Source of the DNA: an uncultured Clostridium sp.
Lineage (GTDB): Bacteria; Bacillota; Clostridia; Clostridiales; Clostridiaceae
Reading direction: 5' to 3'
DNA length: 64,000 bases
NCBI GenBank assembly: GCA_903789665.1
Contig: CAIFEX010000002.1
Location: 62,001 to 126,000 of the forward strand
Notes under the pieces: generated by a model
The model's database searches: none
What the model was told of the DNA's origin: nothing
Seen by the model: the letters and a program-made list of their open reading frames with translations, nothing else
Position numbers and translations under genes: made by a program
Shown: one piece after another, positions 46,860 to 56,472 of the stretch
Position numbering within the stretch: the first letter of the stretch is position 1
Layout of the letters: each line of letters opens with the position of its first letter

Positions 46860-48158
46860 ATGTATAATGTATTTGAATTGGATAATGGACTAAGGGTTGT
46901 GGTAGAAAATATAGACTATGTGAATTCTGTAAGTGTGGGTCTTTGGATAAAAAATGGATCCAGAAATGAAGAAAAATATGACAATGGTATTTCTCATTTC
47001 ATTGAACATATGCTATTTAAAGGAACAACCGATAGGACAGCACTTGAAATAGCTGAATCCATAGAAGATGTTGGAGGACAGATAAATGCCTTTACTGGGA
47101 AAGAAGCTACATGTTTTTATGTAAAGGTGCTGGATTCACATTTGGATTTAGCTGTAGATGTTCTGGCGGATATGCTGTTTAATAGTAAATTTCTTTCTGA
47201 AGATATTGAAAAGGAAAAAGGCGTTATAATTGAAGAAATAAATATGAGTGAAGATTTACCAGAAGATGTACTTTCAGATCTTCACAGCAAAGCTATGTGG
47301 GGAGAAGATTCCATATCCCTTCCTATATTGGGGAATGCAAATACTATAAAATCCTTTAATAGAGAGCAGCTTCTAGATTACATAGGTTCACACTATATAC
47401 CTGAAAATTCTGTAATATCCATAGCTGGAAGAGTAGATTTAAAAAATGTAGAAAAATTGGTAGAAAAATATTTTAAAGACTGGCACGGGAAAAATAAAAT
47501 TATAACCGATTATTCTTTTCCCAAATTTTTAAGTAATCATCTTTTAAAGAAAAAAGACATAGAACAACTTCATGTGAGTTTGGGAATACAGGGAGTCAAA
47601 GGCGGCAGCGATGATATATATCCTCTTTTATTATTGAACAATATATATGGCGGTGGAGCTTCTTCCATATTATTTCAAAAAATACGGGAGGAGAAAGGTC
47701 TCTGTTATTCTGTGTATTCATATCTTACTTCTTTTAATAATAACGGTGCAGTTATTGTGTATACAGGTTTGAATGCAAAATATGTTTACGATGTAATATC
47801 CAGAATAAAAGAAGAGCTGAAATTATTTTCAAAAAATGGCGTCAAGGCCGATAAATTGAAAAAATCGAAAGAACAGTTAAAGGGAAATTATATACTGGGC
47901 ATGGAGAGTGTAAGCAGCAGAATGTTCAATAATGGCAAATCTCTTTTATTTAACAACAAATTGAATACTCCCAAAGGTATAATAAAAAAGATAGATGAAA
48001 TAGATGAGGACACCATAGAGAGAGTTATGAAGAATACTTTTTGTAAGGGAATAGTGAATTCTGCATTTGTAGGCGGTAATATAGACACGAAAATTGTGGA
48101 AAATTTATTGGATAAAGCTGTAAAACCTTTTCAGGGATCGAAGACGACACTTATATAA
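46860..48158 (+). CDS. M16 family zinc peptidase (processing peptidase-like)
   Basis: The 432-residue protein belongs to the insulinase/pitrilysin superfamily, single-chain bacterial subgroup similar to YmxG/MlpA. The inverted zinc motif is His46-x-x-Glu49-His50 in ISHFIEHMLFKG, and the additional glutamate is in the EKGVIIEEINM region about 75 residues later. The C-terminal half has the inactive domain with GGGASSILFQKIREEKGLCY. The family sits after pnp in many Firmicutes; its physiological substrate is not known. A stop codon 25 bp upstream and the lack of other start codons fix the ATG at 46860, despite the lack of a nearby ribosome binding site. Confidence 0.93.
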   Translation: MYNVFELDNGLRVVVENIDYVNSVSVGLWIKNGSRNEEKYDNGISHFIEHMLFKGTTDRTALEIAESIEDVGGQINAFTGKEATCFYVKVLDSHLDLAVDVLADMLFNSKFLSEDIEKEKGVIIEEINMSEDLPEDVLSDLHSKAMWGEDSISLPILGNANTIKSFNREQLLDYIGSHYIPENSVISIAGRVDLKNVEKLVEKYFKDWHGKNKIITDYSFPKFLSNHLLKKKDIEQLHVSLGIQGVKGGSDDIYPLLLLNNIYGGGASSILFQKIREEKGLCYSVYSYLTSFNNNGAVIVYTGLNAKYVYDVISRIKEELKLFSKNGVKADKLKKSKEQLKGNYILGMESVSSRMFNNGKSLLFNNKLNTPKGIIKKIDEIDEDTIERVMKNTFCKGIVNSAFVGGNIDTKIVENLLDKAVKPFQGSKTTLI

Positions 48159-48241
48159 TTATAATGTCTGTAGAATAAGTTATATATATCATTCATAGTA
48201 TGTATTATATCAATAATGAAAATATAATTGGGGGGAATACT

Positions 48242-48514
48242 ATGGATCAAAATATAAAATATTACAGTGAAATGGAAAGATATGAAATTATAAATATAAA
48301 TGATGGAAATAAATATGATTATCTTGGAAATAATGATATAATAATTGATTCTGGAGGGAATTTAAAAATATTGATTTTAAGTGACAGTAAGTCCAAATTT
48401 AGTATTTTCGGAAAAAGTGAATTTATAGAAGTTTCCTGGGAATATGTTAAAAAAATAGGAACTAAGACAATTATAATAGATGCAGAAGAAAAGAATCTCA
48501 AAAAATTACACTGA
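48242..48514 (+). CDS. YlmC/YmxH family PRC-barrel protein
   Basis: The 90-residue product matches the YlmC/YmxH layout: an N-terminal segment EMERYEIININDGNKYDYLG, a strand pair and a closing FGKSEFIEVSWEYVKKIG-type segment followed by TIIIDAEE. In Bacillus and clostridia these PRC-barrel proteins are associated with sporulation, although their function is not defined, and ymxH lies next to dapG as here. GGGGGG lies before the ATG at 48242. The longer frame from 48200 adds a stretch without family resemblance. Confidence 0.82.
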   Translation: MDQNIKYYSEMERYEIININDGNKYDYLGNNDIIIDSGGNLKILILSDSKSKFSIFGKSEFIEVSWEYVKKIGTKTIIIDAEEKNLKKLH

Positions 48515-48551
48515 ACTTGTTCATTGACAGGTTTCAAATGGGAGGGTTAAA

Positions 48552-49757
48552 ATGAAAATACTGGTTCAAAAATTTGGCGGAACTTCCGTTTCCACTCATG
48601 AAAGAAGAAGTAGGGTGGTGGATAAGATATTTAAGGCTAAAGACAAAGGATTTCTACCTGTTGTAGTTGTATCGGCCATGGGGAGAAAGGGTCAGCCCTA
48701 TGCCACGGATACATTTTTGTCTCTGGTAAGTGAAAATTTTAAAGTCAATAATCCTTTAAGTGTGGATTTACTTATGAGCTGCGGGGAGACAATAAGCACC
48801 GTTATTATTGCAGATGAGCTTTCTAAGGCGGGTATGGAAGCTGTTCCACTAACAGGAGGACAAGCAGGGATAATTACTGATGACAACTATAACGACGCTG
48901 CCGTCTTGAAGGTTAAAAAAGACAAATTAATGGACATATTGGAAAGTGGAAAAATTCCTATAGTTGCCGGTTTTCAAGGAATATCTGAAAAGGGATATGT
49001 AACTACCCTGGGAAGAGGGGGAAGTGATGTCACTGCAGCTCTTTTAGGTACTGCCTTGAATTCGGAATCAATAGAGATATATACGGATGTGGATGGGATA
49101 ATGACTGCAGATCCCAGAATAGTGTCGGATGCTTCACTGATTGAAAGAATAAGTTATAATGAAGTATTTCAAATGGCAGACCAGGGTGCCAGGGTTATAC
49201 ATCCAAGAGCTGTGAAAATAGCCATGGATGGCAACGTGCCTTTGGTTATAAAAAATACGCTAAATGATGGGAAGGGTACTATAATAACAAATTCTGCGGT
49301 AGAAGTACCTGGTAAAGTTGTAGACAGCATAACGTCCATGGACAACAGGGTTCAGATTACGGTAAAATATAGTGAAAACAAGGATTCCCCAAATTATTAT
49401 ACGCTGTTGGATGGACTGGCAAATAACCTTATAAGTCTTGATCTCATAAATGTATTTCCATATGAAGAAGTATTTACTATAGATGATGTGGATATGGACA
49501 ATTTTGATATAGTGATGAAAAATCTCGGACTTAACTATACTGCCATAAGGGGATGTACTAAAATATCACTTATTGGCAGTGGCATGAGAGGAGTGCCGGG
49601 TGTTATCGCAAAAATATTGAAAGTACTGTTTGAGGAAAATATAAAAGTACTCCAGACTGCCGATTCCCATACTACTATATGGTGCCTTGTAAAAAGCGAC
49701 ATGGCGGGCAGGGCTATAAACGCCCTTCACAGGGAGTTTTTGTCAGATAAAAGATAA
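48552..49757 (+). CDS. dapG: Aspartate kinase (DapG type)
   Basis: The 401-residue enzyme phosphorylates aspartate for lysine, diaminopimelate, threonine and methionine synthesis. The kinase domain begins VQKFGGTSVSTHERR (KFGGTS at residues 6-11) and contains LMSCGET, GFQGISEKGYVTTLGRGGSD at about 140-159 and EIYTDVDGIMTADPR at about 174. Two C-terminal ACT regulatory domains follow (about 265-400). The position next to a ymxH-like gene and a tepA-like gene matches dapG, the diaminopimelate-regulated isozyme linked to spore and wall synthesis, hence the symbol. Confidence 0.92.
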   Translation: MKILVQKFGGTSVSTHERRSRVVDKIFKAKDKGFLPVVVVSAMGRKGQPYATDTFLSLVSENFKVNNPLSVDLLMSCGETISTVIIADELSKAGMEAVPLTGGQAGIITDDNYNDAAVLKVKKDKLMDILESGKIPIVAGFQGISEKGYVTTLGRGGSDVTAALLGTALNSESIEIYTDVDGIMTADPRIVSDASLIERISYNEVFQMADQGARVIHPRAVKIAMDGNVPLVIKNTLNDGKGTIITNSAVEVPGKVVDSITSMDNRVQITVKYSENKDSPNYYTLLDGLANNLISLDLINVFPYEEVFTIDDVDMDNFDIVMKNLGLNYTAIRGCTKISLIGSGMRGVPGVIAKILKVLFEENIKVLQTADSHTTIWCLVKSDMAGRAINALHREFLSDKR

Positions 49758-49814
49758 AGGGTATATGAATCTCCTAAAATGCATAAAATAAGTTCGTTTA
49801 AGGAGGAGATTTAA

Positions 49815-50471
49815 ATGCCAGATAAAAACAGTCAATTGCAAAACATAAAAGAGCTGGGAGCACTTAATATTCCACAGCAGAAGGATAGTCCAATTCAGAT
49901 ACTTCCCATAATAGGACAGATAGAAGGTCATATGGTACTGCCTGCTGAAACAAAAACTACCAAATACGAGCATGTGATACCAAATTTGATTGCTGTTGAA
50001 AGCGACAGTAATATAAAGGGACTGCTTGTGGTTTTGAATACTGTAGGCGGTGACGTAGAGGCTGGTCTTGCAATAGCGGAGATGATAAGAAGTCTGAGTA
50101 AACCCACGGTATCTCTTGTTATAGGAGGAGGACATTCTATTGGTGTACCTCTTGCCACGGCATCCGATTACTCTTTTATATCTCCTACAGCTACTATGAT
50201 TGTGCATCCGATAAGGATGACGGGAATGGTGATTGGGGTTCCTAAGACCTTTGAATATTTTAGTAAAATGCAGGATAGGATAAATGAATTTATAGTGAGG
50301 ACATCTAAAATAACTGAAAAAAAATTAATTGAATTGATGCTTCAGACAGATGAGCTGCTAAATGATACGGGAACCATACTAATTGGTAAACAGGCAGTAC
50401 AGCAGGGGTTGATTGATGAGGTGGGAGGAATAAGCAAAGCTCTCAAGAAATTAAATGAAATGATAAAATGA
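49815..50471 (+). CDS. ClpP/SDH family serine protease, TepA/YmfB-like
   Basis: The 218-residue protein is a ClpP-class serine peptidase homologue of the translocation-enhancing protein group. It has LLVVLNTVGGDVEAGLAIAE at about residues 70-89, the nucleophile region VIGGGHSIGVPLAT at about 103 (serine in GHS), and TMIVHPIRMTG with the histidine at about 131. In Bacillus the homologue lies beside spoIIIE (ymfB-ylzJ-spoIIIE) and dapG, the same surroundings as here. A physiological substrate is not established. Its stop overlaps the next small frame (ATGA). Confidence 0.9.
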   Translation: MPDKNSQLQNIKELGALNIPQQKDSPIQILPIIGQIEGHMVLPAETKTTKYEHVIPNLIAVESDSNIKGLLVVLNTVGGDVEAGLAIAEMIRSLSKPTVSLVIGGGHSIGVPLATASDYSFISPTATMIVHPIRMTGMVIGVPKTFEYFSKMQDRINEFIVRTSKITEKKLIELMLQTDELLNDTGTILIGKQAVQQGLIDEVGGISKALKKLNEMIK

Positions 50472-50611
50472 TTGAGTTTGCTACCATAGGACTTATCCTG
50501 TGGCTACTTCTGCTAAACAGAAGTTTGCTCAAAAAATTATTAAAGGAAAAAAGAAAATGGTGTAGAATATCTACTAGGGTATACACTAATCATTTTTATA
50601 ACTTAAATTAA
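50468..50611 (+). CDS. 47-residue membrane protein at the ylzJ position
   Basis: The ATG overlaps the stop of the TepA-like gene (AAATGA), the classic coupling arrangement, and the frame ends 33 bp before ftsK. The product starts MIEFATIGLILWLLLLNRSL, one hydrophobic helix at about residues 5-17, then a strongly basic stretch (KKLLKEKRKW) and ends HFYNLN. In Bacillus the small gene ylzJ occupies this slot, but I cannot see sequence similarity to it. Probably a real small membrane-anchored basic peptide, family unknown. Confidence 0.55.
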   Translation: MIEFATIGLILWLLLLNRSLLKKLLKEKRKWCRISTRVYTNHFYNLN

Positions 50612-50644
50612 ATATTTCTTTTCACTTGAAGGAGGTGGTAACAT

Positions 50645-52915
50645 ATGTCTAGAAGTAAAAAAAAGCAGGAATATATTTTTAACAGGGATGTAAAAGGCAT
50701 ATTGCTTACTACATTGGGAATACTTATGGTAATAAGTGTATTTTCACCATCTTCCTCTGGAATAGCCGGGAGATTCGTAAAAAGACTTTTGATGGCTGTA
50801 TTTGGACTGGGATGTTTTATTTTTCCAGTACTTATAATACTCACAGGATGCTGTTTTATTGTAAAAAGGGATAAGGTGAATTTCAGTAAGAAATTTTATG
50901 GAATTTTACTTTTCATTGTGAATACCCTCCTAGTTATACAGATGCTGGTAATGCCTGAATATTATTCCGAACGTGATTTATTTTTGGGAATAAGAAAATT
51001 ATATAGTTCGAACACCGTATTTCATGGAGGAATAATAAGTTTTTTGATAGATGTTCCGTTATATAAGCTGTTTGGAAATATGGGGTGCTATATTATATTT
51101 GCAGCCCTTTATATAATTTCATTTATAATTATAAGTAAGATCACTATATATGATATACTACATAAATTAAAAATGATTTTCTCGAAAAAGAAGAGAAAAA
51201 CCAGTAAGAATATTAAAATTAAAGAAAACAATAAGGCGGGAGATGAAGAATTAGAGAGCAGTAGTGGCGGTGCTGAAAGAAATGAGGAAGCTGATTTTAT
51301 TAAAAATCTAAATAACAGAATAAAGATATTGGATTTTATGAAATCTTCAGATCCAAAAGAAGAAAATAGCATGGATAAATATTCACATGCCGGTACAGAG
51401 TTAAACAGCTTTGAAAGTGGCAAAAATGGTTCCGCTGAGAATAAGTCGGATTCCATAAATGAAGAGCTGGATAAGAAAATGACGGAAAGCGGGAAAAATC
51501 AAAACTCTTCGTATAAATTTCCCCCTGTAGATCTGCTGAATCAAAATATACAGTCCAAATTGAACAAGCAGGATAAAAGGGAACTTATAAATAGTGCAAA
51601 TAAACTGGAAGAAACCTTGGCCAGCTTTGGTGTGGACGTAAAGGTGCTCCAGGTAAGCAGGGGGCCTTCTGTAACTAGATTTGAAATCCAGCCAAGTCCC
51701 GGGACTAAAGTAAGTAAGATTGTAAACTTGTCCGATGACATAGCTCTTGGGCTTGCTACTTCGGGGGTTAGAATAGAAGCACCTATACCGGGAAAATCCG
51801 CTATTGGAATAGAAGTTCCCAACAGGGAACTCACGCCGGTATATTTGAGGGAAGTTGTGGAATCTCATGAATTTATAGATTCAAAGGGCAAACTTACTTA
51901 TTGTCTGGGAAAGGATATAGGTGGAAACTGCATTGTATCGGATCTTACAAAGATGCCGCATATACTCATAGCAGGTGCTACAGGGTCAGGTAAAAGTGTT
52001 TGTATAAATACTCTTATAGTGAGTTTGCTGTATAAGTATTCACCTGATAATGTTAAATTTTTGATGGTGGATCCCAAAGTGGTTGAACTGAGTGTGTACA
52101 ATGGGATACCTCATTTACTCATACCTGTGGTGACAGATCCTAAGAAAGCTGCAGGAGCCTTGAATTGGGCTGTCCAGGAGATGAACAGGAGATATAAGCT
52201 CTTTGCAGATAACAGTGTTAGAAATATAGAGGGGTATAATGAATTATTTAAAAATAAAAAAGTAGAGAGCAAAATGCCATTCGTGGTAATAATAATCGAT
52301 GAGCTTTCGGATTTGATGATGGTATGTCCAAATGAAGTGGAAGATTATATAGGACGTCTTGCACAGATGGCAAGGGCTGCAGGAATGCATCTGGTTATAG
52401 CTACGCAAAGGCCTTCCGTAGATGTGATTACAGGGGTGATAAAAGCCAACATCCCTTCCAGAATATCATTTGCAGTATCCAGCCAGATTGACTCAAGGAC
52501 TATAATTGACAGCAGCGGGGCGGAAAAACTCCTTGGAAAGGGAGATATGCTGTTTTATCCTGTGGGAGAAGCAAAACCTATGAGAATACAAGGAGCTTTT
52601 ATATCGGAAAATGAAGTTGAAAAAGTTGTGGATTATATAAAGAACAGACAGGGTGAACCTCAATATGAAGATAAGATAATAGAGCAGATAGACACCAATA
52701 CAGCTAAAACAGACGGAGACTATGACGAGCTTCTCGACGAAGCTATCAAAATTGTATTGGATGCGGGACAAGCTTCCACGTCACTGCTTCAAAGAAGACT
52801 CAGAATAGGCTATAATAGGGCAGCTAGAATAATGGAGCAAATGGAAGAAAGAGAAATAATATCAAAAAAGGATGGAAGCAAACCCAGAAAAATACTTATT
52901 GACAGAAAGGATTGA
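50645..52915 (+). CDS. ftsK: DNA translocase FtsK/SpoIIIE
   Basis: The 756-residue protein pumps chromosomal DNA through the division or sporulation septum. The N-terminal membrane domain has about four hydrophobic segments at about residues 15-180. A charged linker (about 185-310) is rich in Lys, Glu and Asn. The motor begins at RFEIQPSPGTKVSKIVNL, with Walker A AGATGSGKSVCINT at about 443, Walker B region FVVIIIDELSDLMM at about 555 and IATQRPSVDVITGVIK at about 600. The gamma winged-helix DNA-reading domain (QASTSLLQRRLRIGYNRAAR) ends the protein. Context suggests spoIIIE, but FtsK cannot be excluded. Confidence 0.96.
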   Translation: MSRSKKKQEYIFNRDVKGILLTTLGILMVISVFSPSSSGIAGRFVKRLLMAVFGLGCFIFPVLIILTGCCFIVKRDKVNFSKKFYGILLFIVNTLLVIQMLVMPEYYSERDLFLGIRKLYSSNTVFHGGIISFLIDVPLYKLFGNMGCYIIFAALYIISFIIISKITIYDILHKLKMIFSKKKRKTSKNIKIKENNKAGDEELESSSGGAERNEEADFIKNLNNRIKILDFMKSSDPKEENSMDKYSHAGTELNSFESGKNGSAENKSDSINEELDKKMTESGKNQNSSYKFPPVDLLNQNIQSKLNKQDKRELINSANKLEETLASFGVDVKVLQVSRGPSVTRFEIQPSPGTKVSKIVNLSDDIALGLATSGVRIEAPIPGKSAIGIEVPNRELTPVYLREVVESHEFIDSKGKLTYCLGKDIGGNCIVSDLTKMPHILIAGATGSGKSVCINTLIVSLLYKYSPDNVKFLMVDPKVVELSVYNGIPHLLIPVVTDPKKAAGALNWAVQEMNRRYKLFADNSVRNIEGYNELFKNKKVESKMPFVVIIIDELSDLMMVCPNEVEDYIGRLAQMARAAGMHLVIATQRPSVDVITGVIKANIPSRISFAVSSQIDSRTIIDSSGAEKLLGKGDMLFYPVGEAKPMRIQGAFISENEVEKVVDYIKNRQGEPQYEDKIIEQIDTNTAKTDGDYDELLDEAIKIVLDAGQASTSLLQRRLRIGYNRAARIMEQMEEREIISKKDGSKPRKILIDRKD

Positions 52916-53042
52916 ATAGTGGAATTTATATATATAGTTTATTCTGGGAGTTGAAAAATTTTCACATAAAGGTTAAATTATATATTGTGTCAGGTAAAAC
53001 TGGAATTGGATATTTAAAAATGTTTTAATAGGGGGAAATCTA

Positions 53043-54383
53043 GTGGATAAGTTGAGAGTTGGGCTGATAAGTTTGGGCTGCGATAAGAATAGAGTAGATT
53101 CTGAAATAATGTTAAATAATATTGAAACAGAGTATACTTTGGTGAAAAATTTGAAATCGGCCGATGTTATAATTGTGAATACATGCGGTTTCATAGAGGC
53201 TGCCAAACAAGAGTCCATAGATACTATACTTCAAATGTCGAATTATAAGGTGGAATTCAACTGCAAGCTTCTGGTAGTTACTGGATGCCTAGCTCAAAGG
53301 TATGGAAGGAAGCTCATGTCGCTGCTGCCGGAAATAGATGTGATGCTTGGAGTAAATGATTATGATAAATTGAATGATAATATAAAGAAGTGCATTGAAA
53401 ATACGGATGATAAAATTTATAATTGTGATTACAGTGATTCAAATATAAATGAAGGCGAGAGAAAACTTACCACTCCTTTTTACAGTGCTTATTTAAGAAT
53501 TGCCGAGGGATGCGACAATTCTTGTACTTATTGTATAATTCCAAAAATTAGGGGAAAATATAGAAGTAGGAGTATGGAAAGTCTGCTGAGAGAATGCAGC
53601 TCTCTTGCTTCGGAAGGCGTTAAGGAGATAATAATTATTGCCCAGGATACTACTGAGTATGGAGTTGACATATATGGCAGGGAAATGCTTCCTGAACTCA
53701 TCAGGAAGGTGGCTCAAATTGACGGAATAGAATGGATCAGACTTCTTTATTGTTATCCTGAGGAAATAACAGATGCTCTCATAGATGAAATTGCTTCCAA
53801 CGATAAAGTGTGCAATTATATAGATATACCTCTTCAACACATAAGTGACAATATATTGAAAGCTATGGGAAGAAAAGGCAGAAAGAAAGATATAATGGAA
53901 ATTATAGATAAACTCAGAGCAAATATTAAGGATATTTCCATTAGAACTACCATGATGGTAGGGTTTCCAGGAGAGACCGAAAGTGATTTTGATGAGCTGA
54001 AGGGATTTATAAAATACGCAAAGTTTGAAAATATGGGAGTGTTCAAGTATTCGAGAGAAGAGGGAACTGCAGCTTTTAAGATGAAGGATCAGGTTCCGGA
54101 AGAATTGAAATCTATAAGAAAGGGAGAGCTGATGCTGCTCCAGCAAAAAATTGTTGAATCGGCTGGAAAAAGTAAAATAGGAAAGGTATATAAAGTAATT
54201 GTAGAGGGCAAGAAGGGAAATTTATGGTATGGAAGAAATTATGAAATGGCTCCAGACATAGATGGGCTTGTATATATAAAATGTGAAAGTGAATTGGAAA
54301 GAGGTACTATGATTGATGTAAAAATAATTCGTAGTATTCAATATGATTTGTTGGGAGTTGTATGTGATGAACTTGGCGAATAA
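53043..54383 (+). CDS. rimO: Ribosomal protein S12 methylthiotransferase RimO
   Basis: The 446-residue radical SAM enzyme adds a methylthio group to an aspartate of ribosomal protein S12. The N-terminal cluster domain has three cysteines in SLGCDKNRVDSE (Cys14), VNTCGFIEAAK (about 45) and VTGCLAQRYG (about 80). The radical SAM motif CDNSCTYC is at about residue 156, and a C-terminal TRAM domain ends the protein. The region GGCDKN-type N-terminus distinguishes RimO from MiaB. GTG start at 53043 after GGGGGAA. Its end overlaps pgsA. Confidence 0.95.
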   Translation: MDKLRVGLISLGCDKNRVDSEIMLNNIETEYTLVKNLKSADVIIVNTCGFIEAAKQESIDTILQMSNYKVEFNCKLLVVTGCLAQRYGRKLMSLLPEIDVMLGVNDYDKLNDNIKKCIENTDDKIYNCDYSDSNINEGERKLTTPFYSAYLRIAEGCDNSCTYCIIPKIRGKYRSRSMESLLRECSSLASEGVKEIIIIAQDTTEYGVDIYGREMLPELIRKVAQIDGIEWIRLLYCYPEEITDALIDEIASNDKVCNYIDIPLQHISDNILKAMGRKGRKKDIMEIIDKLRANIKDISIRTTMMVGFPGETESDFDELKGFIKYAKFENMGVFKYSREEGTAAFKMKDQVPEELKSIRKGELMLLQQKIVESAGKSKIGKVYKVIVEGKKGNLWYGRNYEMAPDIDGLVYIKCESELERGTMIDVKIIRSIQYDLLGVVCDELGE

Positions 54384-54954
54384 ACTTACAATACTTAGAA
54401 TGTTGCTGATTCCATTTTTCCTGATATTCATGGCTGTAAAGGATATGCCATATGGGAAAATTATTGCAATAGCTATATTTATATTGGCATCAATAACAGA
54501 TAAATTAGATGGGTACATAGCTAGAAGTAGAAATCAAGTTACTAAATTTGGTAAATTCATGGATCCTCTAGCAGATAAGCTTTTAGTTACTGCAGCCCTT
54601 ATATCTCTGGTGGAATATCATATAATACCGACCTGGGTGGCCATGATAATAATAGCCAGAGAATTTGCGGTAACTGGTCTTAGAGCAATTGCAGCATCGG
54701 AGGGAGTTGTAATAGCCGCAAGCCCCTGGGGAAAAGCCAAAACTGTGACTCAGATACTGGCGATAATACTTGCACTTATAAATTTGGATTATAACCACGT
54801 ATCTTTTGGGTTATTGAGGAGTCTATGGGATCATCCCCATAAAGTTTTGAACTGTATTACTTATGTTGCCATGACCATAGCAATAGTTATGACGGTTATT
54901 TCCGGTGTGGATTATTTTGTCAAAAATAAAGAGGTATTCAAGTCGGATAAATAG
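54367..54954 (+). CDS. pgsA: CDP-diacylglycerol-glycerol-3-phosphate 3-phosphatidyltransferase
   Basis: The 195-residue membrane enzyme makes phosphatidylglycerol phosphate from the CDP-diacylglycerol supplied by CdsA. It starts MNLANKLTILRMLLIPFFL and has the CDP-alcohol phosphotransferase motif in ITDKLDGYIARSRNQVTKFG with GKFMDPLADKLL following (D-G-x2-AR-x8-G-x3-D-x3-D, about residues 46-70). About four to six hydrophobic helices. The ATG at 54367 lies inside the end of rimO, 9 bases after GGGAG. A competence-damage gene cinA, often found between pgsA and recA, is not present. Confidence 0.96.
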   Translation: MNLANKLTILRMLLIPFFLIFMAVKDMPYGKIIAIAIFILASITDKLDGYIARSRNQVTKFGKFMDPLADKLLVTAALISLVEYHIIPTWVAMIIIAREFAVTGLRAIAASEGVVIAASPWGKAKTVTQILAIILALINLDYNHVSFGLLRSLWDHPHKVLNCITYVAMTIAIVMTVISGVDYFVKNKEVFKSDK

Positions 54955-55030
54955 TGAACTGTTGATTAAGATCTAATTATGTTGTACATAATTAAAATAT
55001 ATTTCAGATATAAATTGTTGATTAAATATG

Positions 55031-55059
55031 TTGACTAGTTGAAGTGGATAGTATATAAT
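55031..55059 (+). promoter_or_regulatory. Sigma-A promoter for recA
   Basis: TTGACT (55031-55036), exactly 17 bp, and a perfect TATAAT (55054-55059). Transcription would start about 7 bp further, inside the LexA-type operator at 55066-55079. Confidence 0.85.
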
Positions 55060-55065
55060 TTACTT

Positions 55066-55079
55066 AGAACATGCGTTCG
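55066..55079 (+). promoter_or_regulatory. LexA (SOS) operator of recA
   Basis: AGAACATGCGTTCG contains GAAC-N4-GTTC, the core of the Gram-positive LexA/DinR box CGAACRNRYGTTYC. It overlaps the predicted transcription start, a position where LexA binding would block initiation. Confidence 0.82.
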
Positions 55080-55100
55080 TATAAGGGAGGAAGTGATCTT

Positions 55101-56180
55101 TTGTCAAAATTAAGTGATGAAAAGTTACAGGCTATAGAATCTGCCATGGGACAGATAGAAAAACAATTTGGAAAAGGTGCTGTAATGAAATTGGGTGAAA
55201 ACAGCGTGTTGAATGTGGATGCTATTTCTACAGGATCTTTGGATTTGGATATAGCGCTAGGTATTGGTGGAGTACCTAGAGGAAGGGTAGTGGAAATATT
55301 CGGACCTGAATCTTCAGGAAAGACCACTGTTGCACTTCATATAATTGCAGAAGCACAAAAGGCAGGTGGGGCGGCAGCTTTTATAGATGCAGAGCATGCA
55401 TTAGATCCCAGTTATGCAAAAAATTTAGGCGTAGATATAGAAAATTTAATTGTATCCCAGCCGGACAGCGGCGAACAGGCTCTTGAAATTGCAGAAGCAC
55501 TGGTGAGATCAAATGCAATAGATGTCCTGGTAGTGGATTCAGTGGCAGCTTTAGTTCCAAAAGCTGAGATAGAAGGCGAGATGGGAGATCCTCATGTGGG
55601 ACTTCAAGCAAGACTTATGTCCCAGGCACTTAGAAAACTTACATCTTCTATAAACAAGTCCAGATGTGTAACTATATTTATAAATCAATTGAGAGAAAAA
55701 GTAGGGGTCATGTTTGGAAATCCCGAAGTCACTCCTGGCGGAAGAGCCCTCAAATTTTATGCTTCTGTTAGAATGGATGTAAGGAGATCTGATGCTATAA
55801 AGCAGGGAGATACTATAATAGGCAATAGGACGAGGGTAAAGGTAATAAAGAACAAGGTGGCTCCGCCATTTAAACAGGCTGAGTTTGATATAATGTACAA
55901 TCACGGTATTTCTAAAGAGGGAAATGTGCTTGATGTTGGAGTAAGAGAAGGGCTAATACAAAAAAGCGGCTCATGGTTTTCCTATAAAGAAACCAGGCTC
56001 GGCCAAGGTAGGGAAAATGCAAAGCAGTTTTTAAGAGAAAATCCTGATATTTCCTTTGAAGTGGAGAGTAAAATAAGGGAAAAATATAATTTGCCTGAAT
56101 TAAAAAAACCTTCTATAAATGGCAAAAGGGAGAAAGATCCCAAGGCAGGCACTAAGAAAAATGAATCAAACAATTCTTAG
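55101..56180 (+). CDS. recA: Recombinase RecA
   Basis: The 359-residue ATPase drives homologous recombination and LexA cleavage. It starts [20 protein letters not shown] and has Walker [15 protein letters not shown] at about residues 67-80, [19 protein letters not shown] at about 96 and [20 protein letters not shown] at about 140, followed by loop L2 and the [17 protein letters not shown] segment at about 195-211. The basic tail has a Lys/Asn-rich end. The open frame from ATG 55071 begins inside the LexA operator, so I choose the TTG at 55101 after AGGGAGG. It is controlled by the SOS box and promoter described here. Confidence 0.97.
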   Translation: MSKLSDEKLQAIESAMGQIEKQFGKGAVMKLGENSVLNVDAISTGSLDLDIALGIGGVPRGRVVEIFGPESSGKTTVALHIIAEAQKAGGAAAFIDAEHALDPSYAKNLGVDIENLIVSQPDSGEQALEIAEALVRSNAIDVLVVDSVAALVPKAEIEGEMGDPHVGLQARLMSQALRKLTSSINKSRCVTIFINQLREKVGVMFGNPEVTPGGRALKFYASVRMDVRRSDAIKQGDTIIGNRTRVKVIKNKVAPPFKQAEFDIMYNHGISKEGNVLDVGVREGLIQKSGSWFSYKETRLGQGRENAKQFLRENPDISFEVESKIREKYNLPELKKPSINGKREKDPKAGTKKNESNNS

Positions 56181-56199
56181 TGATGGTAGAGTTGTCTGT

Positions 56200-56231
56200 A
56201 AAATCGCAGGTATTTGTCCTGCGATTTTGTT
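56200..56231 (+). terminator. Rho-independent terminator of recA
   Basis: An 11 bp perfect stem (56200-56210 with 56218-56228) with loop TATTTGT ends in TTTTGTTG. It separates recA from rny. Confidence 0.85.
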
Positions 56232-56307
56232 GATAAGATTGATTAAAATGTGTAAATTCTATCTGAACTCAAGAATTGCTTATTATCTGGAATAAGATGT
56301 ATATAAC

Positions 56308-56336
56308 TTGACAATAATTAAAATATAATATAAAAT
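56308..56336 (+). promoter_or_regulatory. Sigma-A promoter for rny
   Basis: TTGACA (56308-56313) and TAAAAT (56331-56336) lie exactly 17 bp apart. The predicted leader to the rny GTG at 56473 is about 130 nt and AT-rich; I see no clear structure in it. Confidence 0.68.
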
Positions 56337-56472
56337 TAAGACAAATTCTGGTTTATCGTATATTTAGGAATTGCCAATTGAATAATATGACACCTTTTCT
56401 ATGCTTGCATATTTAACTGTGATATATAAATAGATTTTATAATAGTAAAATAGAAGCAAAGGAGGTGTTCAT

